The notes beneath the pieces are model-generated. The model ran no database searches and was not told where the DNA came from. It worked only from the letters and a program-made list of their open reading frames with translations. A stretch of DNA of 64,000 nucleotides from Halosimplex halophilum (GTDB lineage Archaea > Halobacteriota > Halobacteria > Halobacteriales > Haloarculaceae), in contig NZ_ML214297.1 in NCBI RefSeq assembly GCF_004698125.1, positions 1,772,891 to 1,836,890 of the forward strand, read 5' to 3'. Position numbers and translations under genes: made by a program. Within the stretch, counting starts at the first letter, position 1, and every line of letters starts with the position of its first letter. Shown piece after piece: positions 51,864 through 61,970 of the stretch.

Positions 51864-54231
51864 CGGCCTCGCCCTCCGGCTCGCCCCCGTCCGGGCCGGC
51901 GTGTCGTTCCGCACGGCCGCGGTCGTTCCTCGACCCGGCGTCGTCGAGCGTGATCGTCTCGCGACTCGCCGTGCGAGCCGCCGGGCCCGCCTGTTCGTCC
52001 GTCGGAGTCGCGGTTTCGGAGCCCTCGTCGGTGTGCTGGCCGATGCGCTCGACGGTCGCGGCCTCGTTGGTCTGCAGGTCGGCGAGGAACGCGAACAGCT
52101 CGTCGCCGTCGGAGACGCCCTCCCGCTGCAGGTACCTGACGTAGCCGTGCTTGCGATGGAACGCGTTCTCGACGGCGTCGACCGGTTGGTCGGTGAGGTC
52201 GGCGATCCGATCGAACAGGTCCGTCTCGACCCGGCGCTCGTCGTCGCCCAGGTCCGGGTGTTCGTAGGCGAGGTCGTAGGACCCGTCGTGGGTCCGGCGG
52301 GCGACGGTGTTCCAGTAGACCGTCGTCTCCCCCTTCCGCACGACGCCGCAGGCGTCGTCGTCGCGGTCGCGGTCGTACTCCCTGAACCGCTCCTCGCCGA
52401 CGAACTCGACGACCTCCCCGACGTAGCGCTCGCCGTCGACCTTCCGGGGGAAGACCAGCAGGTCGATCTCCGAGAGCAGGTACGTCGGCAGGTCCTGCTC
52501 GACGACGCGGTTGACGAGCGTCTCCACGTCGCCGGCGTGGGTGGTCCCGATCACCCCGTGACCAGTGTTCAACACCTCTGCGAAGGTTTCGAAGCTCTCG
52601 GGCGTGTTGATCTCCGCGATGAGCTCCACGTCCGGGTTCAGGTAGTTCGTCTCGGTCATGAGATCGGCCATCGTCACCTGCTTGTAGTCGTCCTGATGGT
52701 CCCGGGTAGTCAGCGAGACGCCGGTCTCGTGGGGGAGCCACACCTCCCGGGACCCCTCGTCGATGCTCACCGGCCGGTCCCGGAAGCTGACGAACGGCAT
52801 GTGGGCGTTCATCAGCGTCGTCTTCCCGACGCCGGTCGGGCCGCAAAAGAGGACCACCCCCTGGTTCTCGTACAGTTGCCAGAGCATCGCGACCAGCTCC
52901 GTCGGGAGACTGTCCCGTTCGAGCAGGTCGACGGGCGTCATCACGTCCGGCGCCTGCTTGCGGATGGAGATGTGCGGGCCGTCCTCGCTGACGGTCGGCA
53001 GCGCCACCGCACAGCGGATCGTCTCGGAGACGCCCGGCGGGCTGAGGTTGACCTTCGCGCTCGGGTTGGCCGCGTTGAGTTCGGTGCCGTCCTCGGCGGC
53101 GAGCTGCTTGACGACGTTGACGAACTCGCTCTCGTCGTCGAAGGTGAGGTTCGTCGGGATCCGCTCGGAGTGACCGACCTCGTCCCGGGGGACGACCTTG
53201 ACGCGCTCGCCGACGCGGTTGGCCTCCACGTCTTCGAGGCGGTCGTCACGGACGGGGACGGTGAGCTTGCCGTAGCCGACGTAATCCCGGAGGACGTAGT
53301 AGACGAGATCGTCCAGCCGGTCGGTCGCGTAGCGGTCGTCGACCGGCGGGATGGCCAGCCCCCACTCGGCGAGCGCGCTCCGGACGCGGTGGCGAGCGGC
53401 ATCGAACCAGGCGCGCGTGTTCCGGGCAGTGAGTCGCCGGGAGAGCAACTCGCGGGCTCGATCGCGGACGAACGCCGCCTCGTCGTCGACGACGCCGTCC
53501 ACGTCGGTCTCCCAGATGCGCTCCTTGCACTCGGCGACGAGGTCGGCGTCACCGGGCAGCAGGTCCGGCTCGCGGACCGCGTACTTCGTCATCCACGAGT
53601 CGGATCCCAGCAGGTTCTCGCGGTAGACGACGACGGGCACCTCGAAGCCGTGGAAGTCGACGGTGTGGCGGTCCAGCCGCTCGCTCGTGAACCGGTCGAG
53701 GTACGCGGGGTCGGCCGGCAGGTCGGTCTCGGCGGGCGCGAACCGCTCGGTGTGGACGACGACGCCGTCGCCGGTCACGTCGGCCACGTCGATGCGGTCG
53801 TCGAGCGCGTACGGCGTTAGCCGGCCGAGACACCCCAGCTCGGACAGCGCGTGGTACTCGATCCGGCGCCGAACGCCGGGCGCGGCGTCGACCAGGCGGT
53901 CGATGACCCGCCGGTGTTTCGGGCCGAACCCGTCGGCCATCCGCTCGGCCGCGCCCTCGCGGGTGCGCGGTCGTTCCAGGCTCGCGTCGCCGAAGTAGTC
54001 GAGGACGCGGTCGAGCTGGCCGCGCCCGTCGTCCGTGAGCCCGGGCTCGCGCACCTGGTAGTCGAACCCCGTCGCAGTCTCGCGGATCGTGACGACGACG
54101 CCCGGCGAGACCTCGGTCTGGGAGCGCACGTCCGGCGCGTACCACGCCTCGGGGTCGTCGGGCGGCAGCGGCGGCGCGACCGCCCCGCCGCCGTCCCCCC
54201 GGTCGACGAGTTCGAGTCGGTCGGTCGACAT
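51853..54231 (-). CDS. Archaeal pilus assembly ATPase (VirB11/TadA/PilB-like)
   Basis: Encodes 792 residues. The secretion-ATPase core shows Walker A GPTGVGKTT at 464-472, an Asp-box region VSIDEGSREVWLPHETG, a Walker B-like NPDVELIAEINTPESFETFA and His-box TGHGVIGTTHAGD. The long N-terminal region (about 1-300) is archaeal-specific and the tail is acidic. It powers pilin polymerisation. First gene of a cluster with a TadC-like platform and five pilin-like proteins. No prepilin peptidase is in the window. Confidence 0.9.
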   Translation of the reverse strand: MSTDRLELVDRGDGGGAVAPPLPPDDPEAWYAPDVRSQTEVSPGVVVTIRETATGFDYQVREPGLTDDGRGQLDRVLDYFGDASLERPRTREGAAERMADGFGPKHRRVIDRLVDAAPGVRRRIEYHALSELGCLGRLTPYALDDRIDVADVTGDGVVVHTERFAPAETDLPADPAYLDRFTSERLDRHTVDFHGFEVPVVVYRENLLGSDSWMTKYAVREPDLLPGDADLVAECKERIWETDVDGVVDDEAAFVRDRARELLSRRLTARNTRAWFDAARHRVRSALAEWGLAIPPVDDRYATDRLDDLVYYVLRDYVGYGKLTVPVRDDRLEDVEANRVGERVKVVPRDEVGHSERIPTNLTFDDESEFVNVVKQLAAEDGTELNAANPSAKVNLSPPGVSETIRCAVALPTVSEDGPHISIRKQAPDVMTPVDLLERDSLPTELVAMLWQLYENQGVVLFCGPTGVGKTTLMNAHMPFVSFRDRPVSIDEGSREVWLPHETGVSLTTRDHQDDYKQVTMADLMTETNYLNPDVELIAEINTPESFETFAEVLNTGHGVIGTTHAGDVETLVNRVVEQDLPTYLLSEIDLLVFPRKVDGERYVGEVVEFVGEERFREYDRDRDDDACGVVRKGETTVYWNTVARRTHDGSYDLAYEHPDLGDDERRVETDLFDRIADLTDQPVDAVENAFHRKHGYVRYLQREGVSDGDELFAFLADLQTNEAATVERIGQHTDEGSETATPTDEQAGPAARTASRETITLDDAGSRNDRGRAERHAGPDGGEPEGEADGD

Positions 54232-54257
54232 CTACGAGGGCTTGGCTCCCCGATGTG

Positions 54258-54265
54258 TTATAAAA
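54258..54265 (-). promoter_or_regulatory. TATA element of the pilus ATPase operon
   Basis: On the minus strand TTTTATAA lies 27-34 nt before ATG 54231; the surrounding AT-rich patch stands out from the GC-rich background. Confidence 0.65.
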
Positions 54266-54400
54266 TCTTGCACCTCACTGGACGTGTAGTCTCGTTTTTA
54301 TCTGTGGCGGATAACACGACCGCCGGACCGACGGATCACGGCACTCGCTGGGCGGATGCTCGAACCGTCCATGCGGGAGTGGTCGGAGAAAACTCCCGAT

Positions 54401-55738
54401 TCAGACCAGCTGAATCGTGTTCCCGTTCGAGGTGACGTGCAGGTCTTCGCCCAGCTCGTAGCCCTGACTCGTCGCCAGATCGACGTACCCGGAGAACCCG
54501 GCCAGGTCCTGGTGGGCGGGGATGACGTGCTCGGGCTGGAGCGCGTCGAGCATCTCGTAGTGGCCCTCCCGGGAGAGGTGACCGGAGACGTGCACGTCGT
54601 CGTAGATGCGGGCGCCCTGCATGCCCAGCAGCGTCTCGCTCCGGTAGCGCTGACCCTCGTTCGTGGGTTCGGGGATGATCCCCGCCGAGAAGATGACCTT
54701 GTCGCCCCTGTCCAGCTCGTAGGGGGTCTCGCCGCGACCCATCCGGGTGAGCATCGCCCGCGGCTCGCCCTGGTGGCCCGTCACGACGGGCAGGAAGTTC
54801 TCCTTGCCCTCGTTCATGATCCGCTCGAACGTCCGGTCGACGGACTTGCGGTGGCCGTACATCCCCAGGTCGTCGGGGAACTCCACGGCGCCGATCCGTT
54901 CGGCGGTGCCGGAGTACTTCTCCATCGACCGGCCCAGCAGGACGGGCTGGCGCCCGATCTCCTCGGCGAACTCGACGAGGCTCACGACGCGGGCGATGTG
55001 GCTCGCGAACGTCGTGGCGACGATGCCGCCGTCGTAGTCCTCCAGACTCAGCATGAGGTCCCGCAGTTCGCTGCGGGCGACGGCCTCGCTCGGCGTGCGG
55101 CCCTTCTTGTTGGCGTTGGTGCAGTCCTCGATGTAACAGAGGACGCCCTCGCGGCCGATCTCGCGGAACCGGTCCATGTCGATGGGGTCGCCGACCACTG
55201 GGGTGTGGTCCATGCGCTTGTCGAGGCCGTAGACGACGGCGCCCTCGGGCGTGTGCAGGACGGGGTTGATCGCGTCGATGGTCGAGTGGGTGACGTTGAC
55301 GAACTCCAGTTCGGTCTCGTCGCCGATGGACATCGTCTCGCCCGCCTCCATCTCGACGAGGTCGTTGTCGACCTGGAACTTCCCCTCGTCGTCGATCTCC
55401 TCCTTGACGAGCGCGAGCGTGAACGGGGTCGCGACGACCGGCGCGTCGTAGCGGTGGGCCAGCTTGGAGATGGCGCCGATGTGGTCGAGGTGGCCGTGGG
55501 TCGGCACGATGGCTCGGACGGTGCCGTCGAGGTCGGCCATGACGCGGTCGTCGGGGATCGCGTCCATGTCGATCAGGTCGAGGCTGTGCATGCGCTCGGT
55601 CTGGACGTCGTCGTGAATCAGTACCTTCGAGAGGTTCAGGCCCATGTCGAAGACGACGATGTCGTCGTCGGCACGGACGGCGGTCATCTGGCGGCCGACT
55701 TCCTCGTAGCCGCCGATAGTTGCGATTTCGAGTTCCAT
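54401..55738 (-). CDS. rnj: Ribonuclease J (archaeal beta-CASP)
   Basis: Encodes 445 residues from ATG 55738. The metallo-beta-lactamase core has H81-G-H83-L-D85-H86 in [17 protein letters not shown], with motifs [21 protein letters not shown] and YIEDCTNA. The beta-CASP part holds [30 protein letters not shown] and FSAGIIPEP, and the C-terminal motif [20 protein letters not shown] is present. It acts as a 5'-3' exonuclease in RNA turnover. The start fits the family ([18 protein letters not shown]). Upstream of it is a 269-nt gap with no clear gene. Confidence 0.92.
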   Translation of the reverse strand: MELEIATIGGYEEVGRQMTAVRADDDIVVFDMGLNLSKVLIHDDVQTERMHSLDLIDMDAIPDDRVMADLDGTVRAIVPTHGHLDHIGAISKLAHRYDAPVVATPFTLALVKEEIDDEGKFQVDNDLVEMEAGETMSIGDETELEFVNVTHSTIDAINPVLHTPEGAVVYGLDKRMDHTPVVGDPIDMDRFREIGREGVLCYIEDCTNANKKGRTPSEAVARSELRDLMLSLEDYDGGIVATTFASHIARVVSLVEFAEEIGRQPVLLGRSMEKYSGTAERIGAVEFPDDLGMYGHRKSVDRTFERIMNEGKENFLPVVTGHQGEPRAMLTRMGRGETPYELDRGDKVIFSAGIIPEPTNEGQRYRSETLLGMQGARIYDDVHVSGHLSREGHYEMLDALQPEHVIPAHQDLAGFSGYVDLATSQGYELGEDLHVTSNGNTIQLV

Positions 55739-56007
55739 GATAGGTCCGATCGGAGCGATCCCAGAACCCATCTCAGAGTCCGCCGACAAAGGAGAGCAGG
55801 CCGGACGGGTTCCGTCGACGGCACAGAACGGATCGCGACGGAACGCGGCACGGCCTTCCCGGGGACAACGCGTCTCGGTTACGTTGGCATCCGCGACCGA
55901 GGCGTAAATAGGTCCCGAAACGGGGATCGCCTGTGAGGGCTGGTCGACGGCCGATGGTCGACGGGCCCCACCGTCGCTACGCCGAGACGGGCAACGGGAC
56001 AGTCCGG

Positions 56008-57249
56008 TCACCACTGCCGGAGCGCGCGCTGGCCGTGGGTCCACGACAGGACGCCGAAAAAGGTGAGGACGCCGGAGAACGCGGCGAACCCGCCCGCGAA
56101 GAACACCCACTCGATCCCGGCGGTGCCCATCACCCACCCGCCGGCGAGCGGGGCGAGGATGCTGCCGGGCTTCCAGACGAGCGAGCGGACGCCGAAGCTG
56201 CTGGTGATCCCCTCGCCTTTGCCCTCGTCGGCGAACAGGGCCATGCTCGCCGGCTCGCGGAACGCGTCGGCGACGCCGAGCAGGCCGTTGAGACAGACGG
56301 CCGCGGCGACCGCGCCGGTGACCTCGCCGGCGACCGGCACGGAGACGGACAGCAGGCTCTCGAACGCGGCGGCGAAGGGGAACGCCATCGCGACCAGCCC
56401 GTAGGCGCCGCCGCCGACGAAGACGAACAGCGCACGGCCGTGGCGGTCGGAGAGGCGGCCGGTGACCGGCTGGACGAGCATGTTGGTGAACTTCTCGGCC
56501 GCCAGCACCGTGCCGACGATGGCCGAGCCGTATGCGAGACCGCCCTGGGCCGCGGAGACGCCGACGAAGATGGGGACCCACTTGCGGACCAGCGAGACGG
56601 CGACGGCGTACTGGGCGCGGAAGCTGGTCATCGTCAGGATGCGGCGGTTCAGGGCCAGGTCGGTGAACGCGAAGCCCGCGACGCTCGTCTCGTCGGCGTC
56701 GACGAACAGCCAGATGCCGACCGTCGCGAGCACGAACAAGACGGCGATGAGCCCGAAGACCACGTCGAAGCCGGTGAGTGCGTAGAGGAACCCCACGCCG
56801 ACGGTGCCCGCGATGCCGGCCGCCATCCGGACGGCGTTGTAGCGGCCGATGTAGTTCGCCCGGCTGTCGTCGGGGGCCAGGTCGCCCATCAGCGCCAGCC
56901 CGACGAGACCCGTCCCGGTCATGCCCAGTCCTTGGAGCGTCCGCGAGACGAGGAAGCCGTCGACCGAGGCCACGAGCGAAAAGGAGAGGTACGCGACCGC
57001 GCTCAGTGCGAGCGCGCCCAGGAGGATGGTCCGCTTGCTGTACCGGTCGGCCGCCCAGCCCAGCGGGACGATCCCGACCGTCCGGGCGACCTCCAGCGCG
57101 GTCACGAACAGCCCGATCGTCACGCCGGTCGCCCCCAGGGCGTCGATGTAGTCGGGCAGCAGCGTCAGGACGGTCATGAAGCCGAAACTCGACGCGAACC
57201 GCGCCAGGTAGAGCGAGGAGAACTGCAGCTCGTCGTGGGAGTACGTCAT
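56008..57249 (-). CDS. MFS transporter
   Basis: Encodes 413 residues with about twelve membrane helices. The MFS loop 2-3 signature is present as [15 protein letters not shown], and the equivalent C-terminal half loop [14 protein letters not shown]. Substrate unknown; fold and length fit drug or sugar exporters and importers. Same direction as the sugar-acid dehydratase upstream (141 nt), so it might import a related sugar acid, though this is only a guess. Confidence 0.85.
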   Translation of the reverse strand: MTYSHDELQFSSLYLARFASSFGFMTVLTLLPDYIDALGATGVTIGLFVTALEVARTVGIVPLGWAADRYSKRTILLGALALSAVAYLSFSLVASVDGFLVSRTLQGLGMTGTGLVGLALMGDLAPDDSRANYIGRYNAVRMAAGIAGTVGVGFLYALTGFDVVFGLIAVLFVLATVGIWLFVDADETSVAGFAFTDLALNRRILTMTSFRAQYAVAVSLVRKWVPIFVGVSAAQGGLAYGSAIVGTVLAAEKFTNMLVQPVTGRLSDRHGRALFVFVGGGAYGLVAMAFPFAAAFESLLSVSVPVAGEVTGAVAAAVCLNGLLGVADAFREPASMALFADEGKGEGITSSFGVRSLVWKPGSILAPLAGGWVMGTAGIEWVFFAGGFAAFSGVLTFFGVLSWTHGQRALRQW

Positions 57250-57390
57250 CACACGTGGCGGTGATCGGTCGCCGGAAAAACGGGTTCCGGATCCGGAGCG
57301 ATCCGCCCGCAACGGGGCGGGGGCGTTCCTCGATCTGTCCGACGTGCTCGACTTCGGTCGCTCGTTCCGGACCGGTGACTCGAGAGCCGC

Positions 57391-58542
57391 TCAGGGCCGC
57401 TTGAGCGCGCCTTCCTCGTCGAAGAGGCTGTTCTGTTCCTTCGGGGTGCCGGGGTACTCGCGGGCCGCGTCGGGGTCGAACTCGACGCCGAGGCCGGGCT
57501 CGTCGGGCACCTCGATGGTCCCGTCGGAGACTTCCCAGGGAGTCTCGACGATCTCGTCGGCCCACTCGGGCTGGCGGCTCATGTGCTCCATGATCTCGAG
57601 GTTTTCGAGGGTGGCACACAGGTGCAGCGACGCGGCGGTCGAGACGCCGGCGTTGGGATTGTGCGGGGCGATCGTCATGTAGCGGGACTTGGCCATCGCC
57701 GCGGCGTCCTGGGCTTCCGCGAGGCTGCCGTAGTTGGTCACGTCTGGCTGGATGATGTCACAGGCGTCCTTGCGGATCAGCTGTTCCATGTTCGCGTTGT
57801 TGTAGATGCGCTCGCCGGTCGCGACGGTCATGTTCACCTGCTCGGTGACCTGGGCCATCACCTCGGGGTCCTCGAGTTCGACCGGTTCCTCGAGGAACAT
57901 GATGTCGTACTCTTCGAGGGCGTTGGCGACCTCGATGGCACCCCGACGGGTGAACCGCCCGTGACAGTCGATCGCGATGCCGGGGTCCGGCCCGATGGCC
58001 TCGCGGACGGCGCCGATCAGGTCCTCGATCTCCTGCATCTGCTGGTTGTCCAGCGAGTACTCGTAGTGGGCGAACGGGTCGCACTTCAGCGCGGCGTAGC
58101 CCTGGTCCTTGATAGCCTTCTCGGCGTGGTGGGCGTAGTTCTCGGGGGTGCGCTCGCCGATGTGCCAGCCGTTGGCGTAGACGGGAACCTCGTCGCGAAC
58201 CTTCCCGCCCAGCAGCTTCCAGACCGGCTCGTCGTAGTACTTGCCGGCGATGTCCCACAGCGCAATGTCGAAGGCGGCGGCGACGCCGTTGATGAGCTTG
58301 CCCGCCCGCCACGCGAACGGGTAGCGGGTGAGCTTCCGGTTCAGCATGTTCCGGTTCAGCGGGTCCTCGCCGATGAGGTAGTGCTTGTGTGTCTCGGCGA
58401 CTTCCTCAAGCGCGCCAGTCAGTCCCTCCGCACCGAGGGCCTCACCCACGCCGGTAATGCCCTCGTCGGTCTCCACCTGAACGAAAAACCAGTTGCGCCA
58501 GTCCGCGTCGACGACGAACGTCTCGACATCTGTGATCTCCAT
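57391..58542 (-). CDS. Sugar-acid dehydratase of the enolase superfamily (mandelate racemase/gluconate-galactonate dehydratase type)
   Basis: Encodes 383 residues from ATG 58542. Upstream ATGs (58557, 58566) are rejected because the TATA at 58569-58575 would lie 3-12 nt from them. The capping domain starts [18 protein letters not shown]. In the barrel, metal ligands appear as [19 protein letters not shown] and VATGERIYN, with the catalytic histidine in [16 protein letters not shown]. It dehydrates an aldonic acid (gluconate, galactonate or xylonate) to a 2-keto-3-deoxy acid, as in the semiphosphorylative Entner-Doudoroff route of haloarchaea. Confidence 0.85.
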   Translation of the reverse strand: MEITDVETFVVDADWRNWFFVQVETDEGITGVGEALGAEGLTGALEEVAETHKHYLIGEDPLNRNMLNRKLTRYPFAWRAGKLINGVAAAFDIALWDIAGKYYDEPVWKLLGGKVRDEVPVYANGWHIGERTPENYAHHAEKAIKDQGYAALKCDPFAHYEYSLDNQQMQEIEDLIGAVREAIGPDPGIAIDCHGRFTRRGAIEVANALEEYDIMFLEEPVELEDPEVMAQVTEQVNMTVATGERIYNNANMEQLIRKDACDIIQPDVTNYGSLAEAQDAAAMAKSRYMTIAPHNPNAGVSTAASLHLCATLENLEIMEHMSRQPEWADEIVETPWEVSDGTIEVPDEPGLGVEFDPDAAREYPGTPKEQNSLFDEEGALKRP

Positions 58543-58883
58543 GTTCGGCCGATGCATCGAAGACATCGATTAAAGAAACGTCGAAACGTCACGGTCGACC
58601 CGGAAGCCACCGACCGTCCGACCTACCGGGGCGGACGGTGTTGCGACTCCCGAGTTTCGAGTCCAGCCGCGAACGGCGTGTGCGACACCGCCGGTCGACG
58701 TGCCGACCGGTCGGGGTCGTCCGTCGGGCTCAGTCATGGTCGACCCGACGTGTCTACTCCGCAGTCCGGCCAAAAAATCATTACGGAGTGAGCGCGGACA
58801 CAGCGGCCGACCTAGTGCTGGCACGCTCCGCTTGCGAGCGAAAGGCGGTATCTCACCGCTCCCGAGGCCCTGAAAGCGACCGT
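58543..58883. other. Intergenic region between the dehydratase and CBS genes
   Basis: No convincing gene was seen. It holds the dehydratase promoter and an AT-rich patch ccaaaaaatcattacgg at about 58769-58785 of unknown role. Confidence 0.5.
58569..58575 (-). promoter_or_regulatory. TATA element of the dehydratase gene
   Basis: Minus-strand CTTTAAT lies 27-33 nt before ATG 58542, which decides the start. Confidence 0.6.
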
Positions 58884-59309
58884 ATGCCTGTCGGAAACCT
58901 GGGCCCCGAGGAAGCCGTCACCACGTCACCGGATGCATCGCTCGACGAAGTCACCAACACGCTCGAATCCGAGGGGGTCGGCGCCGTCGTCGTCACCGAG
59001 GACGACTCGCCCGTCGGTATCGTGACTGACCGCGACATCGCGCTCGAAGTCGGGAACACGGAGGACATCGCCGACCAGTCGGTCGAATCTGTCATGACCG
59101 ATGACCCGGTCACGGTTCGCAAGGACGAGCCGGCGATGGAGCTCTCCCGAACTATCGAGGAACACAACGTCCGTCGGGTACCGATCGTCGACGAGAACGA
59201 CAAGTTGGCCGGCATCGCGACGCTTGATGACCTCGTGGCAACCGTCGGCGAGCAACTCGACAACGTCTCCGAAACCATCGAGTCCCAGTCGCCCGACTAC
59301 CAGCCCTGA
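58884..59309 (+). CDS. CBS-domain pair protein
   Basis: Encodes 141 residues, essentially two CBS motifs: EAVTTSPDASLDEVTNTLES with VVVTEDDSPVGIVTDRDIAL, then MTDDPVTVRKDEPAMELSRT with VRRVPIVDENDKLAGIATLD. A stand-alone CBS pair of this size usually binds AMP/ATP or a related nucleotide and regulates a partner. No partner enzyme is adjacent. A C-terminal helix VATVGEQLDNVSETIE may mediate dimerisation. Confidence 0.85.
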   Translation: MPVGNLGPEEAVTTSPDASLDEVTNTLESEGVGAVVVTEDDSPVGIVTDRDIALEVGNTEDIADQSVESVMTDDPVTVRKDEPAMELSRTIEEHNVRRVPIVDENDKLAGIATLDDLVATVGEQLDNVSETIESQSPDYQP

Positions 59310-59390
59310 TGCGGTCGTTCCGGGCCGACCCGACGCGAGCACGGACCCGCGAGTCCCGGACCGCCGAAGCGGGCGAGATCCGGAGCGAAT

Positions 59391-59609
59391 TCACCCGTGT
59401 CGCTCGTGTGCGAACACGTTGCCGGCGCGGTTGACCTTCAGTCGGTGGTCGTACTCGTCGGAGTAGGTGTGCGTCGTCAACTCGACGACCCAGGTAGCGT
59501 CGTCGCGCTCCGCGGTGACGACATCCCCCACCTGGCCGACGCATTCCTCCTTGGCGTACTCCGTCGCCACGTCGATCGCGGTCTCCTCGTCCGTGACTTC
59601 CCCCATCAT
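59391..59609 (-). CDS. Small conserved protein of unknown function
   Basis: Encodes 72 residues, starting at either of two adjacent ATGs (59609 or 59606). AIDVATEYAKEECVGQVGDV then ATWVVELTTHTYSDEYDHRL and KVNRAGNVFAHERHG form a helix-then-beta pattern that resembles a single PepSY-like module, but the similarity is weak. A TATA-like ATCTATC lies about 29 nt upstream. Confidence 0.6.
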   Translation of the reverse strand: MMGEVTDEETAIDVATEYAKEECVGQVGDVVTAERDDATWVVELTTHTYSDEYDHRLKVNRAGNVFAHERHG

Positions 59610-59692
59610 GCTACCGACTTCGAGCTACAGCCCGATAGATGCTCGCGCCTGATCGGTCCCGCGGCCGACCGCCGCCGATGGAAAACGCCCGC

Positions 59693-59896
59693 TCACAGTT
59701 TGCCCGACTGTCGAAGCTGTGCCTTCTGGTCTTCCGTCAGGATAGTCGCCCCGCAGTCTGGACAGGTGATCGCCTCGATCGAATACGCGTCGAGGTCGAG
59801 GTCGCTCCCGTCGAACTGGCACTTCGGACAGTCGAGCCCGGACACCTTGCCACCGACCATCACTACCCGGTCTCGGATATCGCTATCTAGGGACAC
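59693..59896 (-). CDS. Small zinc-ribbon protein
   Basis: Encodes 67 residues from GTG 59896; ATG 59860 (MVGGKVSGLDCPKC) would give 55 residues. Two CxxC pairs, LDCPKCQFDG and AITCPDCGATI, form a zinc ribbon. The tail ILTEDQKAQLRQSGKL is a short helix. No partner is evident. Start uncertain. Confidence 0.6.
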   Translation of the reverse strand: MSLDSDIRDRVVMVGGKVSGLDCPKCQFDGSDLDLDAYSIEAITCPDCGATILTEDQKAQLRQSGKL

Positions 59897-59977
59897 GGAT
59901 CGAGTTCCCCTTCCGGCGAGGAAATGAATTACGCTCGATTCGACAGCTCTACCCCGGTCGGATGCCCTTCCGTACCG

Positions 59978-59983
59978 TTTATT
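59978..59983 (+). promoter_or_regulatory. TATA element of the 283-residue hypothetical gene
   Basis: TTTATT is 27-32 nt before ATG 60010. It supports this start over ATG 59962. Confidence 0.6.
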
Positions 59984-60009
59984 GTACCGCCTACCGGACC
60001 GCCGACCGT

Positions 60010-60861
60010 ATGCTCGACAACATTCCCGACGAGTACGAGATAGACCCGGGAACTGACATCGACCGGCTTGCCGACATCTTTCTCGACAAGTATCCGGATG
60101 CCGACGACCACACTGTCGACGAAGCGATCTTCGTCGACGACGGTCCTGTCGACCATCTCACCTGGGTGTCGCTCGACGGCTACTCCCAACACGAGTTCTT
60201 CTATCGCGACCCCGACCCCGACGACGAAGTGCTCCGTCGCTTGCTGTCGATATCCCCCAGCGAAAAGGAGATGAAACTGCTCAGAGCGTATCTTTCGAAG
60301 CACTTCGCCGTGATCGAATCGGTCGAACACATCGCGTTTCTCACGATTCCCGATACCTACCTCCCTGGCTCGAAACCGCGAGCGAACGTCGCGTTCTATC
60401 AGAATCCCGTCGGGGAGCAGATCGATGTGGGGATCAACGCGACCCCGCTCTCACACGAAAAAGAGATACTCTCCGACGCCGACCGACTCGTCCCCGCGAG
60501 GGATCTCGAGACGTTCGCCCGGGACGTTATTACGGCCTTCTACGCAGAACTCGAAGAAACGGCCGAAACCCACCTGATCGAAGGCGACATCCGGTCGGTG
60601 CTCGACCAAGACCCCGACTTCCGACGGCAGACCGTGAAACCGCTCCCCGACGGTATCCATCCGGTGTACACGGGCGATGAAGCGGAACTCTGGCAGAAAC
60701 CCATCTCCCAGGAGCCGGCTATCGAGGGGTCTCACGGATTCGTGCAAGTCTGGGTCCCGGACGACGAGCGGGCTGGCTTCGTGTTCCTCACAGACGGCGA
60801 CTACGAACAGGAGCGACCGCTCGACGACGTTCGTCGGTCGCTCGAATCCGCCCTCGATTGA
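60010..60861 (+). CDS. Unrecognised 283-residue protein
   Basis: Encodes 283 residues from ATG 60010 (MLDNIPDEYEIDPGTDIDRL). No known domain is recognised. It is soluble and acidic, with VDHLTWVSLDGYSQHEFFYR, a helical LRRLLSISPSEKEMKLL, and a central beta region KPRANVAFYQNPVGEQIDVG. DNA of 59.9-61.0 kb is visibly less GC-rich than its surroundings, with more A/T-ending codons. This suggests a younger or transferred segment. No phage or defence motif was seen. Confidence 0.6.
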   Translation: MLDNIPDEYEIDPGTDIDRLADIFLDKYPDADDHTVDEAIFVDDGPVDHLTWVSLDGYSQHEFFYRDPDPDDEVLRRLLSISPSEKEMKLLRAYLSKHFAVIESVEHIAFLTIPDTYLPGSKPRANVAFYQNPVGEQIDVGINATPLSHEKEILSDADRLVPARDLETFARDVITAFYAELEETAETHLIEGDIRSVLDQDPDFRRQTVKPLPDGIHPVYTGDEAELWQKPISQEPAIEGSHGFVQVWVPDDERAGFVFLTDGDYEQERPLDDVRRSLESALD

Positions 60862-61012
60862 TTCGGCTCGCGTGCTCGCACTCTCCGTAGAGACACGTCT
60901 CTGTTCAGGCTCACTAGCCGGAGTTTCCGGTATCGATACCCCTTCGTGAGATCCGGATACGGAGCCGTAGCGACGTGAAAATATCAGAAACTACGAGCGC
61001 ACTGTGGACTTC

Positions 61013-61222
61013 CTACGCTTCTTCGGAGGAGTCTTTGATGTCTGCCAGCCGGTCGACCAAGTCGTCGGTCGAAGCGTCGGTTTCGAACGTGACTTCCCCC
61101 TCATGGTCGTTTTCGTGGACCGTCACGGCCTCGCTGTCGTCGTCGTCGGCGTCCACGTTCTGGTTCTCCTGCTCGGATTCGTCGTAGCTCCCGAAACCCA
61201 TATCAGATAGATCTCTCGCCAT
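61013..61222 (-). CDS. DUF5786-like small acidic protein
   Basis: Encodes 69 residues, starting MARDLSDMGFGSYDESEQEN and continuing through an Asp/Glu-rich centre to DDLVDRLADIKDSSEEA. The 'MGFGSYDESEQEN' start matches the haloarchaeal DUF5786 family as I recall it. Extremely acidic, probably partly disordered; function unknown. Confidence 0.7.
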   Translation of the reverse strand: MARDLSDMGFGSYDESEQENQNVDADDDDSEAVTVHENDHEGEVTFETDASTDDLVDRLADIKDSSEEA

Positions 61223-61283
61223 CGACTAAAGCCGACCGGTCCCATCGGGACGGGAACGTCGGTGTTCGGAAGCCGGATCGGAA

Positions 61284-61970
61284 TCACTCTCGATCGGCAG
61301 ACCCGAAACGATCCGAGACCCGGCCCGTCGCCGGTCGGTAGGTCAGCTCCAGCGTGTCGTCGGCAGCCGTCGTGACCCAGACGACGCCGTCGACCTGCTC
61401 GGCCAGTGCCCGTATCGTCGCGCCGTCGTGCGCGGTCTCGTCGACCCCGAGGAGGGTGAGCCCGGTTTCGGTTCGAATCCCCGAGATCTGCCGGAGCACC
61501 GTACAGACCTGGTCGGTCGCGGCCCCCCGGAGGATCGGCGTGAGCGACCGCACGAGGAGGTGTCGGTCGCCGGTCGCCGGCGGCTCCGCCCCGGAGAGGT
61601 CGCTCAGCGCCACGACCAGCCGCTCCAGGTCACTCGACGAGGGCGTGAACACCGCGGGAACGTCCCCGTAGCGGGACGCGACCGACTGCTGTTTCGAGAC
61701 CGTGTCGACGACGCCGAGCGACGGCCGGTCCCCCGCTTCGAAGACCTCGCGCGAGCGTCCGACGGTCGTCTCGGCGCTTTCCGTCGTCGTGACGACCAGG
61801 ACCGTGTCGTCGCCGTCGGCGAACGCAGCGAGGATCCGGAGGGGCAGCGCGGAGTGGGTCGGATCGCCCACGCTGGCCACGAGGACCGTCGAACCGGGGA
61901 CGAGTCCGTCCGGAACCGCGTCGGCGCCCGGTACCGAGAACTCGCGCTCCGCGCCTGGGTCGTCGGTCAC
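61284..61970 (-). CDS. Degenerate KaiC/RAD55-like protein (DUF7504-like)
   Basis: Encodes 228 residues from GTG 61970, overlapping the previous stop by 4 nt (GTGA). The RecA-like layout survives (VPGSTVLVASVGDPTHSALP where a Walker A would be; DDTVLVVTTTESAE; TGLTLLGVDETAHDGATI), but no GxxxxGKT is present, so ATP binding is doubtful. Haloarchaea carry several such families, possibly signalling adaptors. It is coupled to a zinc-ribbon gene. Confidence 0.6.
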   Translation of the reverse strand: MTDDPGAEREFSVPGADAVPDGLVPGSTVLVASVGDPTHSALPLRILAAFADGDDTVLVVTTTESAETTVGRSREVFEAGDRPSLGVVDTVSKQQSVASRYGDVPAVFTPSSSDLERLVVALSDLSGAEPPATGDRHLLVRSLTPILRGAATDQVCTVLRQISGIRTETGLTLLGVDETAHDGATIRALAEQVDGVVWVTTAADDTLELTYRPATGRVSDRFGSADRE

